A stretch of 64,000 nucleotides of DNA. Source: Ananas comosus. Its lineage: Eukaryota > Streptophyta > Magnoliopsida > Poales > Bromeliaceae. Location: the NCBI RefSeq assembly GCF_001540865.1, contig NC_033627.1, positions 13,749,044 to 13,813,043 of the forward strand. The letters run 5' to 3'. The number at the start of each line of letters is the position of its first letter. The stretch's first letter is position 1. Below, in pieces: positions 11,069-20,251 of the stretch. Below the pieces are notes generated by a model. It saw only the letters and a program-made list of their open reading frames with translations, was not told the DNA's origin and ran no database searches. Position numbers and translations under genes: made by a program.

Positions 11069-12205
11069 TGCTAGGAGAGTCATAGGCACCTTCGTCAGTG
11101 CAAACGAAGGGTGCAGGAAGTCTTGGTGGGTTTGACTTCATGGAATATGGGAGAAATTCCTCCTATGTTATATTTGCTTGTCGTAAAATAGAAATGCATG
11201 CACATTCATGCTAGATAGCATTTATGAGAATTTTAGAATGCTTAAAGTCCTTATGTTATGCATCATGAAAAATTAGCTCTATATAGTAGAGAGAGATATA
11301 TGTGTTGTTGGCATACCCATGCATAGCATTTTAATAAGGGGATTGGAAATCATGTTTCTTGCAAAGAAGATGACTTATGTAACATGCTCTTGGACTTAGA
11401 ATTCATGTTTGACATAGTGGATAAAGTGCCATGAAGGGGCACTCAACCTAGTAAACGGTTAAACTGCAACATGATGACATAGTGATATGCCATTGAGACA
11501 TTGCCTTTATTCCATGTTTTAGACATGATGATTTTGGACTTGAGACGGACTTTTACGCTTGCTTGCCATTGTGTTCATTCGCACATGCTTGTGAGGGTCG
11601 CTTCCCACAAGCCGGCATTCCGGAGATAGCCATCACGACATAAGCTCGCCCGTGCGGGATTGGGCCCCGAAATGGTATGCCGTTGGGGAGGCTCATTCCT
11701 AGGGTAGGGATGTTGACTACCACGTGGCCATTAGACACGGCGCAAGCCGGACTACCCACGGGTAGGTCCTACATGATTGGAACACTAATGATGTAATATG
11801 CCAAGTGGACATTGAGTAGACTAGTAAACATTGACATTTTACTATTTACATTGTGGACATCATGTTGGTTATACTCATGCATATATGTTAGAATAATATT
11901 TATACTTATGCAAGGTCATGCTAAGTAGAGGCATAATGGTTTAGCAAGATATTCATGTTTAAATACCTATTGTTCATTTCGTTTAAATACTTGAATTTTC
12001 TACTTCATGGTTTACACTTAGTGGATTTAGCTATTTTACTTACTTCCTTATTGTAGAATCTAGTTGTACTATGCTCTGATACTCCTAGATGTTCTTTTAT
12101 TATTGTTTCATTTATCGCTCTTTTGTAGATGCCTTATATGTTGCAGGCATATGGCGGGTCTGGACACGTACCGGGCGGGCTTCCGTTGGGTCTCGGAGTG
12201 TGACA
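11069..12205 (-). mobile_element. Probable solo LTR of a Ty3-type retrotransposon, minus orientation
   Basis: Read on the minus strand, the segment starts tgtcacactccgagaccc at 12205, a common beginning of plant Ty3-type LTRs, followed by a GC-rich block. On the plus strand it opens near 11069 with tgctaggagagtcataggc. It interrupts the duplicated eL42 intron. There are no long ORFs. A target-site duplication was not found, so the boundaries are provisional. The flank 10821-11068 shows nothing recognisable. Confidence 0.4.
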
Positions 12206-12917
12206 GGATCCCTATAATTTTTAAATTGGAAAATAGAAGCCTCAAAGGGTCGCACATCAGTATGTATTGATCTACTCATTTTGAACTGTTGGCATTTGGG
12301 GCCAAATATAAACCAATTTAATGTCTCCTCAGCATTATATTTTAGGCCAACCTATCTGAAGTCCAAAAGAACTTCTTCAAACACTTAAACTCTAGCCTAG
12401 GAGATCACATTCCATCCAGGGCTTATTTTACCACTTGCATCAAAAAAGCAGAGTAATGCAAAGTGCAACTATACCACGTAGACTCAACAAAGTGCTGCAA
12501 CAATATTATGCATAATTTATATCTACATCAATCTATATCTTATAGAGAAAAATATTTTCATCAAATAATGTAAATTGAAGAAAGAAGATTGATGTAGATA
12601 TAGATTACGCATAATATTGTTGCAGCACTTTGTTGAGTCTGCGTGGTATAGTTGCACTTTGCATTACTCTGCTTTTTTTATGCAAGTGGTAAAATAAGCC
12701 CGGGATGGAATGTGATCTCCTAGGCTAGAGTTTAAGTGTTTGAAGAAGCTCTTTTGGACTTCGGATAGGTTGGCCTGAAATATAATGCTGAGCAGACATT
12801 AAATTGGTTTATATTTGGCCCCAAATGCCAACAGTTCAAAATGAGTAGATCAATACATACTGATGTGCGACCCTTTGAGCCTTCTATTTTCCAATTTAAA
12901 AATTCTAGGGAACTGTT
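12204..12917. repeat. Long near-perfect inverted repeat (arms about 320-330 bp, loop about 52 bp)
   Basis: The left arm at 12204-12533 is the reverse complement of the right arm at 12586-12917 with only scattered mismatches. For example, gcagcactttgttgagtct at 12622-12640 pairs with agactcaacaaagtgctgc at 12480-12498. The AT-rich spacer is 12534-12585. It has no coding capacity. It lies inside the long inferred intron upstream of SDH3. If transcribed, it would fold into a very long double-stranded RNA. It could be a foldback transposon or an inverted duplication; it does not resemble the other foldback elements in the window. Confidence 0.95.
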
Positions 12918-13848
12918 TTGGTGCACCAATTGGGACCTTTGAAAGCTTATTCGACATTGCTTCGAACCCTATTTCCTTGACCCGATCTCAGATTTAATTC
13001 CCTTTGTGGCTGTTAGAGGTTTAGCTCAGCTTTTACATACATCCAAACTTTTTTGGTCTGCATCATAGTTGCACGTTGTGTGTGCGCGCGTGCACGTGTT
13101 CGTGTGTGGTTGCTTGTACATACATTTGAGAGTGTGCGCGCGCACTTATTCGTATAGATATACGCTTGCACCTGTGTAGCTCTCATTAATCATACTCCAT
13201 CTATTTATAGATGGCCCTTGAGATTCTATATTCAATAGTGATGATACTAGTTAGATAGATCATCAATGTGTATTGCACATTTGTAAGCATTATACTTCTG
13301 GAAAAATGAACTAAAAGTTACATAAAGGGCTCTGATTATTGTAGAAAAAGGTCTTGGTGTGATAGCTTTCATAAATGAAGGTGCTACAATTGCTTGTGAA
13401 GTGTGAACTCTTGAAACAGGTTAGGTTGGAAAGATTAATTCGACCATCTTGGGAATGATAGAATTTTATGCCATGATAATGGATGAAATTATGTTGATTG
13501 ATGTAATGAGCACTATAGAACTTTCATATAGTATTAGCTGTTGTTTGAAGATTTTGCAGTTTACTGATTCTGTTTCTTTATATTCCAATTAAGTTTTTAG
13601 ATATTTCCAATTTCAGCATTTTTGTATGTTTTCGCATTATGCTCTGAATGATAGCTTCTTCTGGGTGAACAAATCTCATCCTTCATGTTAGTTCTCATCA
13701 TAAGTTGCCGCTTAGAACCAGTAATACTTTAAACAAAACTGTAAATGTGTGTTAGCATATGCTTACATGCATATATGTACATGTATAACAAATATGTTCC
13801 ATGTGCCTGATCACCTGATAATACTTCATTTGATATATTTCCTTGCAG
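12918..13848. other. Intronic or 5'-flanking DNA before the SDH3 exons
   Basis: No coding sequence is seen. It includes an alternating GT/GC-rich stretch at about 13075-13150 (tgtgtgcgcgcgtgcacgtg) and AT-rich intron-like DNA with a polypyrimidine acceptor ending in ttgcag at 13848. Confidence 0.5.
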
Positions 13849-14493
13849 GAAACAAGAAGGTTTAAGATGAGTGCTCCCTTTATGCTTGAGAAAGATGCTC
13901 CATTCGCACTTCGCGGTGAGAAACTACTATTTTCCCATTTTAACTGTGTAGTATTCTTTCCGTCGTTAGTTATATCCTATTTTTCTGAAATGTCGAACAT
14001 GATTAAAATTTTATTTTCAAAAATAGCATATTAATCTCCCGGATCATTTTCACGGTCTTTTGCTGAAGTAATCTCAGCATATCTATTAAAAATTCGAGCT
14101 TAATATGTCACAAATTGCAGAATTTTATTGCCCAGATAATTTGTTATATTTTCAGGCATTCTCGGTAGCATGAGTTCCAGATACCACACCATGAGAGGGT
14201 TCGACCGGCCCATACCAACTAGTGAGCAATTAATGGCCTACAAAACTATTACTAATCTCCCTCAAGCTTCATCCTTTCCTCCAAGTGGAACCCGGGCCCT
14301 TCACTCAAGCCGGGCCTTATCTGAATCGGCGAAACCAATTTTGAACCGTCCGCTATCACCTCATCTTCCTTTAAAGAAGCCGCAGCTGAGTGCGACATAC
14401 TCAATCTCGCATCGCATATTCGGAGTCGGCTTAGCCACTCTTATACTCCTGCCTCCCCTTGCTATGAAGTTTAGCCTCCTATTTGATATCTGA
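13849..14493 (+). CDS. SDH3: Succinate dehydrogenase subunit 3 (nuclear SDH3), mitochondrial
   Basis: Two exons: 13849-13915 (ATG at 13867) and 14156-14493, joined in phase 1, giving 128 aa. SDH3 is a membrane anchor subunit of respiratory complex II in the inner mitochondrial membrane, contributing to quinone/haem binding. Recognisable blocks are MRGFDRP, GTRALHSSRAL and the SDHC signature NRPLSPHLPLKKPQLSATY with SISHRI, followed by one hydrophobic helix and the C-terminus KFSLLFDI. Flowering-plant SDH3 is known to be short, with reduced membrane helices, so this is not a truncation. The first exon follows an acceptor at 13848. Six codons before ATG 13867 are open and in frame with the eL42-type ATG exon at 10228, which would give 135 aa. 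The N-terminus is Ser/Arg-containing, consistent with a mitochondrial presequence. Confidence 0.85.
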
Positions 14494-15125
14494 GAGTTAA
14501 CTAGAAAAAAGAGGGGGGCTCTCTTTTGTTGTGCTATGGTTCCAAACACTGGGACTTATTATAATATCAGAGTGAATAATGGTGAGGCTACTTTTGTAAT
14601 AAGTGCTTTTTAGAGCTGTTCTTTTGCACCTTGTTTAATATGGATATTATCTGAAACATTTGTGGTTTGTGTTTGTCTCTTGCAACTATGAAGTATAATA
14701 TCCTTTGCAAATTGACTAAATTAGTATCTGGTGAAATGAATATTTCAATAATTAAATAAGAAAATGTAATTTGATGAGTATTGGGGTTCTCTCCTATGCA
14801 TGAAGTTTCTTTCTATTGCGAATCAAATTCGTTTTACTAAATTTGAACAGATTTTAGCTCCCCTCATTCTCCTCGAAAATCTCCTTATCGAGTCGTTGGT
14901 GAAATGTATTTAAGTCCATGTTAAAATGAATTTATTTATTTCTAGTCATCTAATCTCATCTGAAATTATACAGGAAATATAGGTCTAGATCACACGTGCT
15001 GGACTATTAAATGGGCACATATACTCACTTGTTAGGAGTGTAAATCTTACACCATTTGATCAAGGTTTTAGTGAATCCCTTCGAGTTTTTAATTTAAAAA
15101 AAAAAACTTTGAAAGAAAACTTTAA
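14494..15125. other. SDH3 3' flank and start of a locally duplicated segment
   Basis: AT-rich 3' UTR-like DNA. From about 14996 (gtgctggactattaaatggg) to 15500 the sequence recurs at 16360-16875 at roughly 90 percent identity by eye. No gene is seen. Confidence 0.6.
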
Positions 15126-15422
15126 GCAGTGTTTGGATTGGGGATAAGGGAAGGGATAACCTCTTAAACGCAAATTTTTTATTCGAGAATAGTAATTCTC
15201 GGGTATCTGAAATAAACTGGTATAACTATCCCTAGCAACACTTCCATTTTCTATATATAACTACTAACTATTTTTTTTTTATTTCATATTATCTATCAAA
15301 CGTTATTTTTTTTATTCCCGAAAATAATCTAATTTTTATCCAAATACTATTTTGCTTATCTTTATATTTATACTTATTCCAGTAATAATTAATTCTTACT
15401 TATATCCGAACAAAGTAGTACC
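15126..15422. mobile_element. PIF/Harbinger-type (Tourist-like) MITE
   Basis: The left end, gcagtgtttggattgggg then ataag, and the reverse complement of the right end, ggtactactttgttcgg then atataag, form imperfect terminal inverted repeats. Both ends are flanked by ttaa/taa, matching the 3-bp TAA target duplication of this superfamily. There is no ORF. A second copy of the same element lies at 16490-16801 as part of the duplicated segment. Confidence 0.6.
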
Positions 15423-16248
15423 TTAAAACCCCCGGAAGGATAGAGTATAAAATATACAATTGTAATATGACGTACGGAGAGTGTAGTGCAACACCAGATG
15501 TTCACACACTCTGCATTATCAAGCAGAGTCGAAGTCCTCTCTCCTTTCTTTTTCTCTCTCCTTTTCTTTTAATTAATAGTGAATCGAAGAGAGTCCACGT
15601 AGTCAACTGATCGATTCCTTACTTGTCAAAGTCCACCAAGATTTGTGAGGTGGTTTGGTCGCAAAAGGTCCCACATCCATTAATTATTTCTGCTGAGACT
15701 TAGTCTCACAATTAATATGGAGTCACATGCATAACTTCCTGTACAAAACTTTTCATGATTAATCATTTTTGCTAAACAAAAAAAATACGTACAGGAGTAT
15801 TAAAAAAAAAGTATTCAAAAAAACATTCATAATTAAATTGGATTCGATAAGATAAGAAAACAACAATATCGACAGAGACAATGGTATATAGCAACTGAAT
15901 AATCCAAAAAATGTACGTTTTTCGAACCCAATCTCCTGTAATCCCAACCCTCCAATCGTTTAATAATTAGATCATATTCAATAATTTTAAAAATGTAATA
16001 TTATCTGAACCATGGGTTGTCCATAATAAATTTTTTTTAATTTTTTTTTGATATATTGATATAGATAAAAATATATATTTTATTATTTTGTACACAGTTT
16101 AAAATACCATATGAATTTGAGAATTCGCTAGTAAAATAAAAAAAAAACTCTTGTGAGAAACAAAAACATTTTCCCACATAAATTTGCACTATATATAATA
16201 ATAATGTTTTAAATTTGGGGAATTAATACATTTGTAACCTTGTGAACA
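15423..16248. other. Gene-free AT-rich region
   Basis: Nothing coding is supported. 15423-15500 belongs to the local duplicate. The rest is AT-rich with poly-A and poly-T runs. Confidence 0.5.
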
Positions 16249-16358
16249 CGGACAAAAATTTGGTGGGCATATGTCGCCAAACAATTTGTTTGGAGACGGA
16301 GCCGATGGGCGCCATATATATATATATATATATATATAAGCAAAAATTCCTAGCGCTA
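16249..16358 (+). repeat. Left half of an inverted-repeat pair abutting an N
   Basis: From ggacaaaaatttggtgggca to gagccgatgggcgcc (16249-16312), then a (ta)n microsatellite and gcaaaaattcctagcgcta up to the N at 16359. The first part is the reverse complement of 19682-19743 (cccatcggctccgtccccaa to ccaccaaaattttgtcc). It may be one terminal inverted repeat of a DNA transposon whose interior was lost or replaced at the assembly joins. Confidence 0.6.
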
Positions 16359-16359
16359 N

Positions 16360-16878
16360 TGTGTGCTGGACTATTAAATGGGCACATGCACTCACTTGTT
16401 AGGTGTAAATCGTACCCCATTTGATCAAGGTTTTAATGAATCCCTGCAAGTTTTTAATTAAAAAAAAAAAGTTTGAAAGAAAACTTTAAGCAGTGTTTGG
16501 ATTGGGGATAAGGAAAGGGATAACCTCTTATACTTTTTATACCCAAACGCAAATTTTTTATTCGAGAATAGTAATTCTCGAGTATCTGAAATAAACTGGT
16601 ATAACTATCCCTAACAACACTTCTATTTTCTATATATAACCACTCACTATTTTTTTTTATTTCATATTATCTATTCAAACGCTATTTTTTTTATTCCCGG
16701 AAACAATCCAATTTTTATCCAAACATTATTTTGCTTATCTCCATATTTGTACCTATCTCAGTAATAGTTAATTCTTACTTATATCCGAACCCAATAGTGC
16801 ATTAAAACCCTGGAAGGATAGAGTATAAAATGTACAATTGTAATACGACGTACGGACAGTGTAGTGCAACACCAGATT
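16360..16878 (+). repeat. Second copy of the 14996-15500 segment
   Basis: The sequence after the N repeats tgctggactattaaatggg and continues through the MITE copy (16490-16801) to gcaacaccagat, parallel to 15490-15500. In the first copy gttcacacac follows. Here a poly-T run starts, which marks the LINE insertion point. The divergence (about one base in ten to fifteen) and small indels argue against a simple read-overlap artefact and for allelic or paralogous copies. Confidence 0.8.
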
Positions 16879-17080
16879 TTTTTTTTTTTTTTTTTTTTTT
16901 TGCTTAGCATAAGACATTTGGCTGCACTAATTTATTTTTTTTTCAAAGAAAAACTAAATTTTCATTACCAAAAAATGGCAAGAAGCCAAATAAAACAGGA
17001 TACCAAAGTATAGGCGTTCAAAGCAGAGTTCAAAAAAAAAAACATCTTTGTCAGAAAATATATATGTGTCAGCGAAAAAG

Positions 17081-17647
17081 TTAAAAAGACTCTATATCCT
17101 TATCTAACATGCGACAGAACTCTGAATGTCGATTTGCATTAGTAAATAAGGAAGATTGAGGCAAGTTAGCTTTGGTAGCCGGCCAATCGGCTACCATGTT
17201 TGCCTTCCTTTTAACAAAAAGGACTTGAGTAACAGCAAACTTCTTCATGGTGCTAGATATGTCAAGCACAAGAGCTCTCAGAGGCCATAGAGGTGATTGG
17301 GCATGTTACAGGCACTGAATAAGAAGAGAGGAATCACTTTCTAAACATACTCGTTGAAGTCCATGTTGATGCGCCTCCGCAATAGCTTCCTTCATTGCCT
17401 TTGCCTCAGCTTCCAATATTGAATTTGCCTCAATCTGTCTACCTGCAGCAAATACAACATGGCCTAAATTAGTACGAGCTATATAACCAATAGCGACAGT
17501 GCCTTTTTCAGACTTGAAGGACGCATCGGTGTTAATTTTAATCCAACCATTTGGTGGCGGACACCATTTGTTGGCATTCAAGTGTTCAATAGTGTGCAAA
17601 GGGATTTTAGAAATATAATCCAAAGTCATATGCATGATATGACACAA
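17081..17647 (-). CDS. LINE RNase H domain (broken)
   Basis: The minus-strand frame from 17647 encodes GWIKINTDASFKSEKG, then ILEAEAKAMKEA, then CLESDSSLLIQCL and a stop. In the same frame VKRKANMVADWPA follows. These are the four acidic positions (D, E, D, D) of a type I RNase H as found at the C-terminus of plant L1-type LINEs. One in-frame stop (17306-17308) and a frameshift relative to the reverse transcriptase make it non-functional as written. Confidence 0.75.
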
Positions 17648-17727
17648 TATGACTTGGATCGAAGAGGAATTGTTGGAGAATTGTCTGGCATTTCGTTCCT
17701 TCCAGATTTGCTAAAAAGTGTTGGCTA

Positions 17728-19654
17728 TCAAGGCGTGGATAAATTGTTGCTGGACCACAGCCAGATTTTTACCCTCATCAATCCACTCCTCAGTAATCCA
17801 ATCGCCATAACGGCATCCAAAATTCTTCTAGCGTTTATGCAATCTAAAAGGATATGATTTTGATCTTCCGGAGTAGAGCAATAAATGCAAAAAGGAGACG
17901 GGGCTGAATTAAGTGAGTAACATCGCTCATTAGTAGGTAGCCTATTCCAGAGGAGTTTCCATAAAAAGTTCTTAACACGAGGAGCAACCGGTAAGGACCA
18001 CAACACTTTCCACTTGGTCGCTTGAGGGACGTAGAAACCTTGATTTTTGTGATGGTATATGGATTTAATTGACGGCTTTCCATCCTTCTTAGGAGCCCAA
18101 ATCCATTCATCAGAACCATTATCAGGGCTTAAGAAAATTTTGCAAATATTGTGAGCCAGAATTGGCCCAAACCACTCGACCAGACTATCATAATTCCAGT
18201 TGCCTGCCCGAATGAGTCTAGCAACCTTCTTTTTGCCAAATCGAACATTCATATTAATATAAGTAGGTTTTCAAGATAAAGGTATAGAAAAGATCCATGG
18301 GTCATCCCATATGGTAGTATCCTTACCATCACCAATGAGCTTACACATCCCATCACGAATCACATGCATTGTAACTCTAAGGGCCTTAAAAACTGGAGAG
18401 CACTTTTTATACTTTCTATCAGTGAACTTCCAAGGGTGGAAATCTCTGTACTTATCTTTCACCAGCTTAACCCAAAGGGGCTCGTTGTTATTTAGAACCA
18501 TGAAGACTTTAGGCCCAAGTAAAGCTTTCTGAGATATGTTAGGGTCACGAATGCCAAGCCCTCCATTGACCCGTGCAGTAGTAACACTATCCCACTTAAG
18601 AAGATGTAGACTCTTCTTATTATTCCTTTTTTCCCAAAGAAAATCACGAATTTTTCTAGAGAGAGAATTTGTCACTCCTTTTGAAACAGCAAAGTTTGCA
18701 AATATGTGATTCGACATGGCCCCAAGGACAGAATTGATGAGAACCAATCTGCCCGCTTGGGACAAGCTATTTCTCTTCCAAGAAGCCAGTCTGCTATCCA
18801 CCTTAGCTTGAAAGTCATCATAATCTCTCAGAAGTTGCTTACCATAGCCCAATTTGATGCCAAGATAGGTCAAAGGGATGGACCCTTCTTGCATGCCTAG
18901 TTTCCGATGGATACGGCGTTTCAAGTCTCTATTTATCCAGTTCGGAAAATAGACCGCGGATTTGGTTAGGTTGACCTTTTGGTTGGTGATAGAGGTATAA
19001 AACTCAAGAGTCTCAGTAATCACATTGCATTCTTGAATTTTAGCCATTGTGACTATCAACAGATCATCAGCATACATGAGGTGGGATATTCTTGTCCGAC
19101 TATCGATACAAAACCCAGATATTTTGCCCGCACTCAAATTCTTATTAAGCATATGAGTTAGCAATTGCGAAGTTAAAATGAACAAGTAGGGAGAAAGCGG
19201 GTCTCCTTGACGAAGGCCGCACTTTGGTTTTAACCAATTTGAGGGATTACCGTTGACCAGCAAGGCGTACATTGGTGAGGAAATACACGCCTCAATCCAC
19301 ATTAACCATTTTTTTGGAAAATTCATATGATGCATGGCAAATAAAATAGCTTGCCAAGCCATACGGTCATATGCCTTTTCCATGTCACACTTAATAAACA
19401 TCATAGCGTCGCCATTGCGCACGGTGTTAATAGAATGAAACATCTCTTGGACAATCATAATATTGTCACTAATATTTCGTGTCGGAACAAAAGCACTTTG
19501 CTCAATACCAATTAAGCTCGGTAAGAGTGATTTCATTCTATTGACAAGAATTTTAGCTAAGAGCCGATAGCACACATTACATAAAGAGATGGGTCTATAG
19601 TCTGAAACACGTTCAGGATTCTCTTTTTTAGGAATGAGAACGATAAAGGTTCTA
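17728..19654 (-). CDS. LINE reverse transcriptase and zf-RVT region (partial, broken)
   Basis: Starting at the N, the minus strand reads FIVLIPKKENPERVSDYRPI, then DMEKAYDRMAW, GLRQGDPLSPYLFIL and MYADDLLIV. These are the fingers, palm and catalytic YADD of a non-LTR reverse transcriptase. After an in-frame stop at 18271-18273 the same frame continues through a thumb/zf-RVT region with WKLLWNRLPT and CIYCSTPEDQNHILLDC (a C-x2-C...H...C knuckle). The RT catalytic residues are intact but the ORF is interrupted and lacks the endonuclease. Confidence 0.85.
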
Positions 19655-19655
19655 N

Positions 19656-19743
19656 TCGCGATGGGCGCCGATACACCACACGGCACCCATCGGCTCCGTC
19701 CCCAAACAAGTTGTTTGGGACTGATGCCCACCAAAATTTTGTC
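19656..19743 (-). repeat. Right half of the inverted-repeat pair abutting an N
   Basis: It follows the N at 19655. From the inner gcgatgggcgccgata it runs to atgcccaccaaaattttgtcc, the reverse complement of 16249-16312. The Ns at 16359 and 19655 lie just inside the two arms, so the sequence between them looks like a separately assembled contig placed into a gap within this element. Confidence 0.6.
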
Positions 19744-20251
19744 CATTGAACACTCTAAGCAACTTTAGTAATAATATATAAATCAATGAATCACTTGAAA
19801 AGTAAACTCTCCTTGAATATTTTCGTGCACTAAAATAAGAATAAAATTGAGAAAAAAGATACTTGTTAACTGCCATATCCAATGATGATATAATGACTAA
19901 AAAATTATATAAAATCTGCTTAATTGAAGAGCTTTCTAAAATAAACTCCTAAATTTTATCATAAAAAAGTTAAAAAATTTTGTTTATTTTTTAGTAAGTA
20001 AAACTGAAATAATCAACATATAACAATTAACTAATAAAATTGGGCAAAAAAAAACGAGGGGTACATTTCAAAATATCCTGTTGTTCAGGGAGTACTCAGT
20101 CACTTTCACCTCAATACTATCGAAAGTTTATGCAATGAGGTTAGAGCGCCACTACCGTTAACACCCACACCTCCACACACGCACACACTCTCTTTCTCTT
20201 CTTTCTCGCTCTATATGTATATGCGCTCTACGTGTTTGTAGTATTGCCCCA

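Larger units (their letters stand above)
16879..19654 (-). mobile_element. 5'-truncated non-LTR retrotransposon (plant L1-type LINE with RNase H)
   Basis: The minus-strand element has its 3' poly-A tail (poly-T on the plus strand) at about 16878-16902, a short 3' UTR, RNase H, a zinc-knuckle (zf-RVT) region and reverse transcriptase, cut off at the N at 19655. Endonuclease and ORF1 are absent because the block ends there. It inserted after gcaacaccagat of the duplicated segment. The matching target-site duplication would lie at the missing 5' end. Confidence 0.9.

Noticed and set aside
11553..11759. 68-codon minus-strand ORF in the LTR-like segment
   Set aside because: No domain, and it lies in a GC-rich LTR block. 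ORFs of this size are expected by chance.
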